Part shown: piece by piece, positions 1 to 9,720 of the stretch
How the letters are laid out: every line of letters starts with the position of its first letter
How positions within the stretch are numbered: the stretch's first letter is position 1
DNA from: Spirabiliibacterium falconis
GTDB taxonomy: Bacteria; Pseudomonadota; Gammaproteobacteria; Enterobacterales; Pasteurellaceae
Length of the DNA stretch: 64,000 nucleotides
NCBI RefSeq assembly: GCF_014885015.1
Contig: NZ_JABMIJ010000017.1
Coordinates: forward strand, 1 to 64,000
Direction of reading: 5' to 3'
Notes under the pieces: model-generated
The model's input: only the letters and a program-made list of their open reading frames with translations
Databases searched by the model: none
What the model was told of the DNA's origin: nothing
Program-made: the position numbers and the translations under genes

Positions 1-21
1 TTCAAATTTTTCTTTAGACAC
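1..21 (-). CDS. tuf: elongation factor Tu, first seven codons only
   Basis: Read on the minus strand, the first bases of the window give GTG followed by codons for S-K-E-K-F-E, the usual start of EF-Tu (MSKEKFE). A ribosome binding site (AAGGAAA) lies just upstream. EF-Tu carries aminoacyl-tRNA to the ribosome. Its place directly after fusA is the standard end of the str operon. The rest of the gene lies outside the window. The GTG start is also what E. coli tuf genes use. Confidence 0.85.
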
Positions 22-45
22 GATTAAGTTTCCTTATGTGTGAGA

Positions 46-67
46 CCGTAAGCACCAGAGCTTACGG
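46..67 (-). promoter_or_regulatory. hairpin between fusA and tuf
   Basis: A perfect 8-bp inverted repeat (CCGTAAGC / GCTTACGG, 6-base loop) fills most of the 60-base fusA-tuf gap. No T-run follows it on the minus strand, so it is more likely an mRNA processing or stability element than a full terminator. tuf is usually expressed far above fusA, and such a hairpin could help separate the two messages; that role is inferred. Confidence 0.5.
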
Positions 68-81
68 CTTGGTTAACAAAA

Positions 82-2187
82 TTATTTTGCTTTACGCGCT
101 TCAATAACGGCGTTGGCAACACTTGTTGGTGCTTCAGCATATTTCAATGGTTCCATTGAATATGATGCACGACCTTGAGTTTGTGAGCGTAAGTCAGTTG
201 CATAACCGAACATTTCAGATAATGGCACTTGTGCGCGAACAATTTTCGCAAGCCCTAAATCTTCCATGCCTTCAACTAAACCACGACGACGGTTTAAGTC
301 ACCGATCACATCACCCATGTACTCTTCTGGTGTTTCCACTTCCACTTTCATGATTGGCTCAAGCAATACTGGATTTGCTTTCGCAAAACCTGCTTTGAAC
401 GCAAGTGAAGCAGCTAATTTAAACGCCAATTCAGATGAGTCAACATCATGATATGAACCAAAGTGCAAGCGTACACCAAGATCAACTACTGGATAACCTG
501 CAAGCGGACCTGATTTTAACTGCTCTTGGATACCTTTATCAACGGCAGGGATATATTCACCAGGGATTACACCACCTTTAATTTCATTGACAAATTCATA
601 TCCTGGACCTTCTGGGTCTAATGGATACATATCAATAACAACATGACCATATTGACCACGACCACCTGATTGTTTTGCGTGTTTACCTTCAACATCATTA
701 ACGGCAGTACGGATAGTTTCGCGGTAAGCTACTTGTGGTTTACCAACATTCGCTTCAACTTTAAACTCACGACGCATACGGTCAACGATAATATCTAAGT
801 GCAACTCACCCATACCAGAGATAATGGTTTCGCCTGACTCTTCATCAGTATGCACACGGAAAGACGGATCTTCTTGTGCCAAACGGCTAAGTGCGATACC
901 CATTTTCTCTTGGTCAGCTTTGGTTTTCGGCTCAACCGCAACCGCGATTACGGGATCTGGGAACTCCATACGTTCCAGAATAATTGGTGCATCTTGCGCA
1001 CACAATGTATCCCCAGTGCCTACATCTTTCAAACCGATGGCTGCTGCGATGTCGCCTGCGCGAACTTCTTTGATTTCTTCACGTTTATTCGCATGCATCT
1101 GTACGATACGACCAAAACGTTCACGTTTATCTTTCACTGAGTTCAATACAGTATCACCTGAATTTACAACACCAGAATAAACACGGAAGAACGTTAAGTT
1201 ACCCACAAATGGGTCTGTTGCAATTTTAAATGCAAGCGCAGCAAACGGTTCCTCATCACTTGCATGACGCTCACCTTCCGTTTCATCAGGATTAATTCCT
1301 TTAATCGCTGGAACGTCAGTTGGCGCAGGAAGATAATCAACCACAGCATCAAGCATGGCTTGTACACCTTTATTTTTAAAGGCTGAACCACACGTTACAA
1401 GTATAATTTCGTTATTCAGTACGCGAGTACGGATAGCAGATTTGATCTCTTCTTCAGTCAAATCTTCACCGCCTAAATATTTTTCCATCAACTCTTCAGA
1501 TGCTTCTGCCGCTGACTCAATTAGGTTTTGATGCCATTCATCGGCAAGATCTTTTAATTCAGCAGGAATGTCTTCATAAGTGAATGTCATACCCTGATCA
1601 GCTTCATTCCAGTTGATCGCCTTCATTTTTAAAAGATCAATAACACCTTTAAAGTTTTCTTCTGCACCAATTGGCAATTGAATTGGCACTGCCGTACCAC
1701 CTAAGCGAGTTTTAATTTGCTCAACAACACGTAGGAAGTTAGCTCCCGTACGGTCCATTTTGTTCACGAACGCAATACGTGGTACGCTATATTTGTTTGC
1801 TTGACGCCATACTGTTTCAGATTGAGGTTGTACACCACCAACTGCACAATACACCATTACCGCACCATCAAGTACACGCATTGAACGCTCTACTTCAATC
1901 GTAAAGTCAACGTGTCCTGGAGTATCGATAATATTGATACGGTGTTGTGGGAATTGATTTGACATTCCGCTCCAGAATGCCGTTGTAGCCGCAGAAGTAA
2001 TGGTGATACCACGCTCTTGCTCTTGTTCCATCCAGTCCATGGTTGCGGCACCATCATGCACCTCACCAATTTTATGGCTTATCCCAGTATAGAACAAAAT
2101 ACGCTCAGTGGTTGTTGTTTTACCTGCGTCGATGTGAGCACTGATACCGATGTTACGATAGCGCTCAATGGGAGTAGTTCTAGCCAC
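82..2187 (-). CDS. fusA: elongation factor G
   Basis: This 701-residue translational GTPase moves tRNAs and mRNA through the ribosome after each peptide bond and, with RRF, helps recycle ribosomes. The G domain is at the N-terminus, with the P-loop AHIDAGKT at about residues 17-24, DTPGH in switch II and NKMD for guanine recognition. Domains II to V follow at normal length for the family. The start is GTG at 2187, with AGAGGAAA in good position upstream. It is the third gene of rpsL-rpsG-fusA-tuf. No uptake sequence lies in this gene or in the two ribosomal protein genes before it, in contrast to the dense neighbouring tus genes. Confidence 0.98.
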   Translation of the reverse strand: MARTTPIERYRNIGISAHIDAGKTTTTERILFYTGISHKIGEVHDGAATMDWMEQEQERGITITSAATTAFWSGMSNQFPQHRINIIDTPGHVDFTIEVERSMRVLDGAVMVYCAVGGVQPQSETVWRQANKYSVPRIAFVNKMDRTGANFLRVVEQIKTRLGGTAVPIQLPIGAEENFKGVIDLLKMKAINWNEADQGMTFTYEDIPAELKDLADEWHQNLIESAAEASEELMEKYLGGEDLTEEEIKSAIRTRVLNNEIILVTCGSAFKNKGVQAMLDAVVDYLPAPTDVPAIKGINPDETEGERHASDEEPFAALAFKIATDPFVGNLTFFRVYSGVVNSGDTVLNSVKDKRERFGRIVQMHANKREEIKEVRAGDIAAAIGLKDVGTGDTLCAQDAPIILERMEFPDPVIAVAVEPKTKADQEKMGIALSRLAQEDPSFRVHTDEESGETIISGMGELHLDIIVDRMRREFKVEANVGKPQVAYRETIRTAVNDVEGKHAKQSGGRGQYGHVVIDMYPLDPEGPGYEFVNEIKGGVIPGEYIPAVDKGIQEQLKSGPLAGYPVVDLGVRLHFGSYHDVDSSELAFKLAASLAFKAGFAKANPVLLEPIMKVEVETPEEYMGDVIGDLNRRRGLVEGMEDLGLAKIVRAQVPLSEMFGYATDLRSQTQGRASYSMEPLKYAEAPTSVANAVIEARKAK

Positions 2188-2274
2188 GATTATTTCCTCT
2201 CGTTAGGCGTTGAAAAAAATTTGTTACGCAGGCTCAACATAAAGCCTGCGATTCGTTTACACAAAAGTGCGGTA

Positions 2275-2766
<492 letters not shown>

Positions 2767-2855
2767 TCAGGTTACCCAAAACTCTTTTTTACTGGAGTCT
2801 GGTGATATTAATAGGTTGCTAAAATATTACGTTTGGCCTTACTTAACGGAGTCCA

Positions 2856-3257
<402 letters not shown>

Positions 3258-3283
3258 TCATAAATAGAATGTATAAAAATACA

Positions 3284-3301
3284 CCATCTTATACAAGATG
3301 G
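3284..3301 (-). promoter_or_regulatory. hairpin at the 5' end of the rpsL transcript
   Basis: A perfect 7-bp stem (CCATCTT / AAGATGG) with a 4-base loop begins within a few bases of the transcription start predicted from the promoter upstream. A T-rich stretch follows. It could stabilise the 5' end of the message or act as a weak attenuator; the sequence alone cannot decide. Confidence 0.4.
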
Positions 3302-3308
3302 ACGACAA

Positions 3309-3337
3309 ATTGTAGTCTTTGCATACAATGATGTCAA
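3309..3337 (-). promoter_or_regulatory. sigma-70 promoter of the str operon
   Basis: On the minus strand TTGACA (3332-3337) is followed by a 17-base spacer and TACAAT (3309-3314). The -35 is perfect and the -10 matches five of six bases. This is the best promoter match I found in the window and suits a strongly expressed ribosomal protein operon. Confidence 0.8.
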
Positions 3338-3369
3338 GTTTAATGCCGATTTTTCTCTATGCGTTCACA

Positions 3370-3657
3370 CTATAATGCTAGTTGCGGATGATATTGCTCG
3401 CTCAGTGCAACCAACTTGCTCAGACTCATCAATGCAATAGTGGGCAATGATGTATAAAGTGCGGTGAGATGTCGTGCATGGATATCGCATTCAAGCGCAT
3501 AAAGTGGGACATTGAGCGATGTAAATAACGTGCGGTATTTTAGTGGAAGGAGCACCCCCTCTTGCCAAAGGACTATGCTATCATTTTCACTAACTTGCGT
3601 CAGGATTCGCGTTAATTCATCAAGATTGTAATGGGCTTTGGAAAAGGTATATAGCAT
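3370..3657 (-). CDS. tusB: sulfurtransferase complex subunit TusB
   Basis: TusB is part of the TusBCD complex, which relays persulfide sulfur from TusA to TusE and MnmA for 2-thiolation of the wobble uridine in tRNAs for Lys, Glu and Gln. I take the start at ATG 3657 (MLYTFSKAHYN), giving 95 residues; a longer frame to 3714 would overlap tusC deeply and adds no conserved sequence. The stop of tusC lies 7 bases upstream of this start. The gene is last in yheO-tusDCB and directly precedes the str operon, the arrangement known from E. coli and Haemophilus. The sequence is divergent, as usual for TusB. Confidence 0.9.
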   Translation of the reverse strand: MLYTFSKAHYNLDELTRILTQVSENDSIVLWQEGVLLPLKYRTLFTSLNVPLYALECDIHARHLTALYTSLPTIALMSLSKLVALSEQYHPQLAL

Positions 3658-3664
3658 AGCAACC

Positions 3665-4027
3665 TCAAAACGTGAGAATGTTGACCGCACTTTGTAGTTT
3701 GGCGATGAGCACATGTCGTGTTAATACTTGGCAATCGAGCAGTAAATCCTGCTCTGTGAGCTCAAAATCACATAAAGAGTCTGCACAGGCGTAGCACTGC
3801 TCTATTTCATACAACGCAAGCAGTTTAAAACGTTTGAGAAAATCGACCTGCCCAATCAGATGGGGTTGTTGACCGCACTTGAGATTTAGCACACCATCAC
3901 CGAGAAAAAATACTGCCAGCTCTTCAGGTTCTAAAAATGCCGTCGCCGCCAATGCAGCGTCCAGCCCTTCGCGGGAAACCGCACTTTCAAAGGGGGAATG
4001 GGTAAATACAATGGCGAGTTTGATCAT
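3665..4027 (-). CDS. tusC: sulfurtransferase complex subunit TusC
   Basis: This 120-residue DsrF-like protein is the middle subunit of the TusBCD sulfur relay used for tRNA 2-thiouridine synthesis. The N-terminus MIKLAIVFTHSPF and the segment REGLDAALAATAF fit the family. The start overlaps the tusD stop by 4 bases (ATGA), so translation is probably coupled. Uptake sequences at 3684, 3872 and 3978 add residue runs such as LKCG within the protein, part of an unusually dense cluster across tusBCD. Confidence 0.93.
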   Translation of the reverse strand: MIKLAIVFTHSPFESAVSREGLDAALAATAFLEPEELAVFFLGDGVLNLKCGQQPHLIGQVDFLKRFKLLALYEIEQCYACADSLCDFELTEQDLLLDCQVLTRHVLIAKLQSAVNILTF

Positions 4028-4404
4028 AGGCTGATCACCCGATCCGCTTGTAATGCCGCTTGCATAAAATCCGTCAGCCCTGCTAATTCAAAGTGCGGTG
4101 CAAGATTATTCAGCTTACCTGTTGCACTGCTATCTTCATTAACAATGCCACGCCGCTGTGCTGCAGCGATACACAGGGTTAACCGCACTTGGTGTTTTTC
4201 GGCAAACGCCTGCCACTGGGCAGTTAAGTGCGGTTCATCGTTGGCAGGGTAATTAAATTGATTGCCCGTCAACACGCCATCATGATAGAAAAAAATTTGG
4301 GTAATGTCGTGACCGCACTTTAACAATTCCGTTGCAAATGCTAATGCCAGCGCGTTTCCTGTACCAGAATGCGGCGATTGGCTCACTTGCAATACATAGC
4401 GCAT
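4024..4404 (-). CDS. tusD: sulfurtransferase complex subunit TusD
   Basis: TusD is the DsrE-like subunit of TusBCD that accepts the persulfide sulfur from TusA. The catalytic cysteine is at position 78 (LTLCIAAAQRRG), the same number as in E. coli TusD. The protein has 126 residues, close to the family length, with the flavodoxin-like N-terminus YVLQVSQSPHSG. Its start overlaps the yheO stop by one base (TAATG). The 3' end overlaps tusC by 4 bases. Confidence 0.95.
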   Translation of the reverse strand: MRYVLQVSQSPHSGTGNALALAFATELLKCGHDITQIFFYHDGVLTGNQFNYPANDEPHLTAQWQAFAEKHQVRLTLCIAAAQRRGIVNEDSSATGKLNNLAPHFELAGLTDFMQAALQADRVISL

Positions 4405-5072
4405 TATAGCTCCGTGTCGTCTTGTTTAATTTGACGGATATAGAGATAAACGGTATGGCGGGAAATATCCAGCCGATCCGCCACTTGGTGGATCGCATCT
4501 TTAATATCAAAAATGCCTTTTTCAAACAGCGCATAGACAATCTGCTTATTCTTGCTGTTGTTCGCCACGCTGGTGTCAGCATTAATTTCATCAATAGTAT
4601 GCTCAATGGTCTGCGCTACTAAGTCTTCTACCGAATGTGCAAAATTGACTGGCCCTGCAAGTTCTGGCTGTGTCTGCGTTGGTACGAGAGCTTGCAAAAA
4701 TTGTGATAATGGTGCGTCCAAGTTCATATTAATACACAACAGTCCAATAATACGCTGTTGTGGATTGCGAATGGCGATGGTGACCGATTTCATCAGCGCA
4801 TTGCCTTTGGCGCGTGTGAAATAAGGCTTGGAGACATTATCCGTTTGCATATGGTGCAATGAGCTTAACGCCAGATCTGTTATCGGCGAACCCACCTTGC
4901 GGTTCGTGTTATGCCCATTGGCGATATAAATGGCAGAATGTTGTAAGTCCTCAAGTGAATGTAACACAATTTCACAATGCTCCCCAATTAAGGCAGCCAG
5001 CCCATCTACAACAGCAGTGTAAGACTCTAAAATTGCATTGTCTTGTTGATTAAAAACGTAGTCCATTTGCAT
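4404..5072 (-). CDS. yheO: YheO-like PAS/HTH transcriptional regulator
   Basis: The protein joins an N-terminal YheO-type PAS-like domain (EIVLHSLEDL, GSPITDLAL, SVTIAIRNPQQRIIGLLCINMNLD) to a C-terminal helix-turn-helix (FDIKDAIHQVADRLDISRHTVYLYIRQ at about residues 185-215). It is a predicted cytoplasmic regulator; the ligand and targets of the family are poorly known. It is the first gene of yheO-tusDCB, as in E. coli. I choose ATG 5072 (222 residues); ATG 5066 is equally possible, and the longest reading uses a TTG at 5090. None has a strong ribosome binding site. Confidence 0.88.
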   Translation of the reverse strand: MQMDYVFNQQDNAILESYTAVVDGLAALIGEHCEIVLHSLEDLQHSAIYIANGHNTNRKVGSPITDLALSSLHHMQTDNVSKPYFTRAKGNALMKSVTIAIRNPQQRIIGLLCINMNLDAPLSQFLQALVPTQTQPELAGPVNFAHSVEDLVAQTIEHTIDEINADTSVANNSKNKQIVYALFEKGIFDIKDAIHQVADRLDISRHTVYLYIRQIKQDDTEL

Positions 5073-5096
5073 AGTTATCATTATTATCAAGGCAAA

Positions 5097-5115
5097 GGCA
5101 GGGAAATCCCCTGCC
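5097..5115 (-). terminator. hairpin after fkpA, before yheO
   Basis: A perfect 7-bp stem (GGCAGGG / CCCTGCC) with a 5-base loop lies between the fkpA stop and the yheO start. On the minus strand it is followed only by an interrupted T-run, so termination is probably partial, leaving some read-through from fkpA into yheO-tusDCB. Confidence 0.45.
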
Positions 5116-5129
5116 GATTATTGTATGCG

Positions 5130-5852
5130 TTATTTTTTCGCTTTTGTAACATCCAGTAATTCAATATCGAATACAAGTGTTGAATTTGGCGGAATTGAGC
5201 CCGTAGCCTGTGCGCCATAACCTAATTCAGGTGGCACCACTAACTGAATTTTACCGCCTTTTTTGATCAATGGAATACCTTCCACCCAACCTTTCACTAA
5301 TTTGTTTAACTGAAACTCAACAGGCTCACCACGCGTGTATGAACTATCAAACTCCTGCCCATTGACCAACGTGCCTTTATAGTGCACTTTTACGGTATCT
5401 TCTGGCGTTACAACATCGCCACTTCCCGCTTTTTCAATTTTATACAACAAGCCTGATTTGGTTTGTTTCACGCCATCTTTTTTTGCGTATTCCGCACGGA
5501 ATTTTGCACCCTGCTCCTCGGCAGCTTTGGCATCGGCTTCTATTTTAGCTTGTGTTTTTTCTTTTAACACGTTATCCAGTTTCGTCAACTGCTCACCCAG
5601 TTGTTTATCATCAAATTTGCCTTTGTCATTAAAAGTCTCGGTAAACCCCTTAAGCACTTGTGCCTTATCATAAGTGACCAAGTCCTTTTGGCTTTCAATG
5701 ATTTGCTGCATCTGCTTGCTCATCAATGCACCTACTGCATAAGATGAATCAGCCACAAATGTGCTATCTTTTGCATTATCTGCGGCAAAGACAGAGCTTG
5801 CCACCGCACTTACTACAATTGCTGTTACTAATGATAATTTTTTATTTAGCAT
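5130..5852 (-). CDS. fkpA: periplasmic FKBP-type peptidyl-prolyl isomerase FkpA
   Basis: FkpA is a periplasmic chaperone and proline isomerase that helps fold outer membrane and secreted proteins. A signal peptide with cleavage after VFA (about residue 24) is followed by an alpha-helical dimerisation domain (25-125) and a C-terminal FKBP domain (about 140-235) with VKVHYKGTLVNGQEFDSSY, FQLNKLVKGW and VPPELGYGAQATGSIPPNSTL broken over the usual strands. The length is 240 residues. An uptake sequence lies inside the signal peptide codons (S-A-V). It is divergent from slyX, the usual Pasteurellaceae and E. coli arrangement. Confidence 0.95.
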   Translation of the reverse strand: MLNKKLSLVTAIVVSAVASSVFAADNAKDSTFVADSSYAVGALMSKQMQQIIESQKDLVTYDKAQVLKGFTETFNDKGKFDDKQLGEQLTKLDNVLKEKTQAKIEADAKAAEEQGAKFRAEYAKKDGVKQTKSGLLYKIEKAGSGDVVTPEDTVKVHYKGTLVNGQEFDSSYTRGEPVEFQLNKLVKGWVEGIPLIKKGGKIQLVVPPELGYGAQATGSIPPNSTLVFDIELLDVTKAKK

Positions 5853-5956
5853 AAAATTGCCCTTTCATATTTAAATTTACGTTTGTGTATCTTACACTAT
5901 ATCTTTGACAGGGAATAGTTTAAAGTGTTTGCAAAATTTTTTACTTTTTTAAAATA

Positions 5957-6181
5957 ATGATGAATGAACAAACCTTTTTATTAAGCCAAATTGCCGAACT
6001 CGAAACAAAAATTACCTTTCAAGAAGGCATGATTGACGATCTCAACCAAGCTCTAATAAACCAGCAATTTGCTATCGACAAACTGCAACAACAAGTGCGG
6101 TTACTTGCGCGAAAACTCACTGATTTACAAACTAGCAATATCGCATCAATGAGCGAGGAAACGCCACCACCGCACTACTAA
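5957..6181 (+). CDS. slyX: SlyX family protein
   Basis: A 74-residue protein predicted to be mostly coiled coil ([20 protein letters not shown], followed by a second heptad region), ending in PPPHY, which is characteristic of SlyX. Its function is unknown in any bacterium I know of. It is transcribed away from fkpA and ends at a hairpin terminator. ATG 5957 is directly followed by another ATG at 5960, either of which could be used; there is no strong ribosome binding site. An uptake sequence lies near the middle of the gene. Confidence 0.85.
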   Translation: MMNEQTFLLSQIAELETKITFQEGMIDDLNQALINQQFAIDKLQQQVRLLARKLTDLQTSNIASMSEETPPPHY

Positions 6182-6185
6182 AAAA

Positions 6186-6205
6186 GCTGCAAATGCAGCC
6201 TTTTT
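6186..6205. terminator. terminator after slyX and fabR
   Basis: GCTGC-AAAT-GCAGC is followed by a T-run on the plus strand and preceded by an A-run, so it can act in both directions between the convergent slyX and fabR. Confidence 0.7.
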
Positions 6206-6247
6206 ATTATATTAACGTTTTATTTTTCTTGTGTTGTAGCAAAAAGG

Positions 6248-6871
6248 TTATGTTGTTGCCGTCACGCCGTGTTCACCTAGTAACGGCACAGCACCTCGTG
6301 CAAGCATTTTGAGCTGTAAGGTAACTCGCTCTTGTAAGGCTAACCGCTCTTTAGCACTCATATCAAGGGCGTTAGCCCCCGCGGTGAACACAATGGTCAC
6401 CATGCCTTCCGCCTGAATATAGGCAACATAATCAGAAAAATCATTACGCTGGGCGATGTACTCTGCCAATTCATCAACGAAATGTTTAATTTCACGGGCC
6501 GCCGCTGTGCGAAAAGCGTGTGATGTGCCAGAGCTTTCACGCAATAATAAACGAAACATATTCGGGCGTTGGGCGATAAATTCAAAAAACGTTTCCACTG
6601 AAATGGCGATAACACTACCGCCCTTTTCAATGCGTTTGCGTGCTTGACGCATCAGCTGACGCAAGATCAACCCAGCCTCATCAACCATTGTTAGCCCCAA
6701 TTCGTCCATATCACGAAAATGGCGATAAAACGATGTTGGCGCAATGCCTGCTTCACGTGCCACCTCTCGCAAGCTAAGGTTAGAAAAACTTTTTTCTGCG
6801 CTGAGCTGATTAAACGCGGCATCAACCAATGCCCGACGCGTTTTTTCCTTTTGCTGTGCTCGAACCCCCAT
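6248..6871 (-). CDS. fabR: TetR-family repressor FabR of unsaturated fatty acid synthesis
   Basis: The N-terminal TetR helix-turn-helix (about residues 10-57, [21 protein letters not shown]) and the rest of the 207-residue chain ([28 protein letters not shown]) match FabR. In E. coli, FabR represses fabB and fabA in response to the balance of saturated and unsaturated acyl thioesters. Its ATG lies 8 bases beyond the oxyR stop, so oxyR and fabR are probably one transcript. That would tie FabR levels to the peroxide regulator, which is inferred. Confidence 0.9.
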   Translation of the reverse strand: MGVRAQQKEKTRRALVDAAFNQLSAEKSFSNLSLREVAREAGIAPTSFYRHFRDMDELGLTMVDEAGLILRQLMRQARKRIEKGGSVIAISVETFFEFIAQRPNMFRLLLRESSGTSHAFRTAAAREIKHFVDELAEYIAQRNDFSDYVAYIQAEGMVTIVFTAGANALDMSAKERLALQERVTLQLKMLARGAVPLLGEHGVTATT

Positions 6872-6879
6872 AATGCCCC

Positions 6880-7785
6880 CTAGACTGACTGTGCCAAAAT
6901 CGGTTCGACCGCACTTTGAATAATTTTTGCAATGCGCTCATAACGATTTCGTAACGGTGAGCCAGGACGATAAACCAAAATAATATGGCGGTAGGGCTGA
7001 GGCTGTACAAAGTGAATGTAATTAACACCTCGACGCTTGCCCTCATTTAAAATGGCCAATTTGGGCATTAACGTAACCCCAGTGTTTGCGGCAACCATAT
7101 TACGCAGCGTCTCAAGGCTCGTTGCCTGAAAATGCTGATTCTCTTTCGCCCCTGCGGTAAAACAATAATCCATTGTTTGATTGCGTAAACAATGCCCATC
7201 GTCTAACATTAAAATTTCGTGATCTTTCAATTCTTCAAGATTTACCGTTTGACGTTGCGCCCACGCATGTTGTGGGGCAACCGCCAATAACATTGGCTCT
7301 TGGAACATCGGCACTTCAATAAAGTCTGCTGTTTCTGGCACTTGCGCAAGAATAGCACAATCCAGCTGTCCACTTTCCAATTTGTCTAACAAGGTTTGCG
7401 TTTGTGCCTCATAAAGGTACGTTTCCAGCTCGGGGAAATCCTTTTCGAGCACGGGTAGCATACACGGTAACAAATAAGGGCCTAACGTTGGAATTACCCC
7501 TATATGCAGCGGCCCGCTCATCTCTTTACCTTGATTACTTGCCATTTCTTTAAAAATGTGCACCTCAAGTAAAATTTTGCGTGCTTGGTCAACCAAGAGC
7601 ATTCCCGATTGGGTAAATAGCACTTTGCGGCTGGTGCGTTCAAGCAACAATATGCCCAATTCTTGCTCCAATTTACGAATTTGCCCACTAAGCGTTGGCT
7701 GACTTACATTGCACGCATCGGCAGCTTTACGAAAGTGTTTATATTCAGATAATGCCACGAGATATTCAAGATCGCGAATATTCAC
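6880..7785 (-). CDS. oxyR: hydrogen peroxide sensing regulator OxyR
   Basis: OxyR is a LysR-type activator of peroxide defence genes, switched on by a disulfide between two cysteines. I place the start at GTG 7785, where GAGGTG is correctly spaced and the protein begins (V/M)[14 protein letters not shown] as in other OxyR proteins; this gives 301 residues. A longer frame adds 23 unrelated residues, and its internal ATG is part of the ribosome binding site. With the GTG start the redox cysteines fall at 199 and 208 (GHCLRN, MDYCF), exactly the E. coli numbers. The winged helix-turn-helix is at about 18-37. The gene is divergent from the peroxiredoxin gene. Confidence 0.97.
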   Translation of the reverse strand: MNIRDLEYLVALSEYKHFRKAADACNVSQPTLSGQIRKLEQELGILLLERTSRKVLFTQSGMLLVDQARKILLEVHIFKEMASNQGKEMSGPLHIGVIPTLGPYLLPCMLPVLEKDFPELETYLYEAQTQTLLDKLESGQLDCAILAQVPETADFIEVPMFQEPMLLAVAPQHAWAQRQTVNLEELKDHEILMLDDGHCLRNQTMDYCFTAGAKENQHFQATSLETLRNMVAANTGVTLMPKLAILNEGKRRGVNYIHFVQPQPYRHIILVYRPGSPLRNRYERIAKIIQSAVEPILAQSV

Positions 7786-7829
7786 ACTGCACCTCATAGA
7801 AAAAAGCGATTGAAAGGATTGTCTTAATT

Positions 7830-7862
7830 GATTATAACTATAATCGATTTGCAATTATAATC
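7830..7862. promoter_or_regulatory. candidate OxyR operator between oxyR and the peroxiredoxin gene
   Basis: The intergenic region holds GATTATA-AC-TATAATC (7830-7845), a perfect 7-bp inverted repeat. Directly after it comes GATT-N9-AATC (7846-7862) with the same arms. OxyR contacts four spaced half-sites related to ATAG on one face of DNA, and this doubled dyad has about the right length and spacing. The place next to oxyR, between divergent oxidative stress genes, supports autoregulation and peroxide induction of the neighbour. Confidence 0.6.
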
Positions 7863-7923
7863 AAGGGCAAGTTAATAAACCGCTTGTTTATTTTGATTTA
7901 TCTCATAACATAAGGAGAACAGT

Positions 7924-8658
7924 ATGTTACAGTCAATGGAAGGGAAAAAAGTCCCTAACGTAACGTTTCACACTCGCCAAGGCGATCAATGGGTTGATAT
8001 TACTACCGACGAACTTTTTAAAAACCGCACCGTGATCGTATTCTCGCTGCCAGGTGCATTCACACCAACCTGTTCATCAAGCCATCTTCCTCGCTATAAC
8101 GAGCTTGCAGCGACGTTTAAAGAGCACGGTGTTGATGACATTTTGGTGGTTTCTGTCAATGATACTTTCGTCATGAATGCGTGGAAAGAAGATGAAAAAG
8201 CAGAGCACATCCGCTTTATTCCTGATGGTAATGGCGAATTTACTGCAGGGATGGGCATGTTAGTAGAAAAAGCCGATCTTGGTTTTGGCAAACGCTCATG
8301 GCGTTATTCTATGCTTGTTAAAGATGGCGTGGTTGAAAAAATGTTTATTGAGCCAGAAGAGCCAGGCGATCCATTTAAAGTGTCTGATGCAGACACTATG
8401 TTGAAATACATCGCACCAGATCACAAAACCCAAGACTCTATCGCCATTTTCACTAAACCTGGCTGCCCATATTGCGCAAAAGCAAAACAAATGCTAATTG
8501 ATCACAAATTGCAATATGAAGAAATCATTCTAGGTCACGATGCCACCACCGTCAGCCTGCGTGCAATCAGTGGTCGCCACACCGTACCGCAAGTCTTTAT
8601 TGGCGGAAAACACATCGGCGGTAGCGATGATTTAGAGCAATATTTTGCCAATAAATAA
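7924..8658 (+). CDS. peroxiredoxin-glutaredoxin fusion (hybrid Prx5)
   Basis: The protein reduces peroxides with its own glutaredoxin domain as the electron relay from glutathione. Residues 1-165 are a Prx5-type peroxiredoxin with the peroxidatic cysteine at 50 ([14 protein letters not shown]). Residues 170-244 are a glutaredoxin with the active site CPYC at 181-184 and the glutathione-binding TVPQVFIGG. The same fusion is characterised from Haemophilus influenzae, where it is also beside oxyR. The length (244) fits. A consensus AAGGAG lies 8 bases before the ATG. The OxyR-like operator upstream predicts peroxide induction. Confidence 0.95.
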   Translation: MLQSMEGKKVPNVTFHTRQGDQWVDITTDELFKNRTVIVFSLPGAFTPTCSSSHLPRYNELAATFKEHGVDDILVVSVNDTFVMNAWKEDEKAEHIRFIPDGNGEFTAGMGMLVEKADLGFGKRSWRYSMLVKDGVVEKMFIEPEEPGDPFKVSDADTMLKYIAPDHKTQDSIAIFTKPGCPYCAKAKQMLIDHKLQYEEIILGHDATTVSLRAISGRHTVPQVFIGGKHIGGSDDLEQYFANK

Positions 8659-8678
8659 CCGCACTTTCATTATCAAAA

Positions 8679-8700
8679 CCGAGCTGATGCTCGGTTTTTT
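8679..8700 (+). terminator. rho-independent terminator after the peroxiredoxin gene
   Basis: CCGAGC-TGAT-GCTCGG followed by six T residues, 20 bases after the stop codon. Confidence 0.85.
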
Positions 8701-8724
8701 AGTACAATACGCCGCCCGCTTCGC

Positions 8725-8753
8725 CTGACAAAACCCAATTAACGTGCTACACT
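8725..8753 (+). promoter_or_regulatory. promoter of the hemCDXY operon
   Basis: CTGACA (8725-8730), a 17-base spacer and TACACT (8748-8753) form a good sigma-70 promoter 33 bases before the hemC start. No activator site was recognised. Confidence 0.6.
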
Positions 8754-8785
8754 GCAAAGCCAGTATTCATTGGCTTTTTAAGACT

Positions 8786-9718
8786 ATGCAAAGAATTATT
8801 AAAATTGCAACTCGCCAAAGTCCACTGGCAATGTGGCAGGCCCAACATATCAAAGTGCGGTTAGAACAGCTCCACCCAAATGTGCAAGTGGAACTGTTAC
8901 CGATGGTTACCAAAGGTGATGTGATTTTAGACACCCCATTGGCAAAAATTGGCGGCAAAGGGTTATTTGTTAAAGAACTCGAACACGCACTTTTAGAGCA
9001 TCGTGCGGACTTAGCGGTGCATTCCATGAAAGATGTACCGATGGCATTTCCTGACGGCTTAGGCTTAAGTGTGATTTGCGCGCGTGAAAACCCTTATGAT
9101 GCGTTCGTATCACACCACTATGCAAACCTTGCCGAATTACCCCAAAGTGCGGTAGTGGGGACTTCCAGCCTGCGTCGGCAAGCACAATTAAAAGCCTTAC
9201 GCCCTGATTTACAGATCACATCGTTGCGTGGCAATTTAGGCACACGCCTAAGCAAGCTAGATGCGGGTGAATTTGATGCCATTATTCTGGCTGCTAGTGG
9301 TTTAAAACGATTAGGGCTTGAACAACGCATTCGCGAAATCATCTCGCCTTCCCATATTTTACCCGCTGTTGGACAAGGGGCGTTAGGGATTGAAACACGC
9401 ATTGACGACGATGAAATCAATTCGTTACTTTCCCCCTTACAAGATGAGCATACCGCACTTTGTGTGAGTGCAGAACGGGCAATGAATACTCGACTACAAG
9501 GCGGTTGCCAAGTGCCGATTGCGGGCTTTGCTGAAATTGTAGGCGACCAGATTCAGATGCGCGCATTGGTTGGCGAAGTCGAGGGAAAAACGCTATTGCG
9601 AGCTCAAGGCGTCGCCCCTTTTATTCAAGCCCAACAGTTAGGCATCGATTTAGCTGAAAGTCTGCTGGCACAAGGGGCACAGGCATTGCTAGACAGCGTC
9701 TATTTAAACGGAAACTAG
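8786..9718 (+). CDS. hemC: porphobilinogen deaminase (hydroxymethylbilane synthase)
   Basis: HemC joins four porphobilinogen units to hydroxymethylbilane in haem synthesis. I use ATG 8786 ([15 protein letters not shown]), giving 310 residues; an upstream in-frame start would place 14 unrelated residues before the conserved start and would overlap the promoter. The cysteine that binds the dipyrromethane cofactor is C241 (LQGGCQVP; C242 in E. coli), and the catalytic aspartate is in HSMKDVP at about 83. It is first in hemC-hemD-hemX-hemY, and hemD follows after 2 bases. Confidence 0.97.
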   Translation: MQRIIKIATRQSPLAMWQAQHIKVRLEQLHPNVQVELLPMVTKGDVILDTPLAKIGGKGLFVKELEHALLEHRADLAVHSMKDVPMAFPDGLGLSVICARENPYDAFVSHHYANLAELPQSAVVGTSSLRRQAQLKALRPDLQITSLRGNLGTRLSKLDAGEFDAIILAASGLKRLGLEQRIREIISPSHILPAVGQGALGIETRIDDDEINSLLSPLQDEHTALCVSAERAMNTRLQGGCQVPIAGFAEIVGDQIQMRALVGEVEGKTLLRAQGVAPFIQAQQLGIDLAESLLAQGAQALLDSVYLNGN

Positions 9719-9720
9719 CG

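Noticed and set aside
7786-7854. 23-residue N-terminal extension of OxyR
   Set aside because: The GTG at 7785 has GAGGTG upstream and restores the family start and cysteine numbering; the extension would overlap the operator region.
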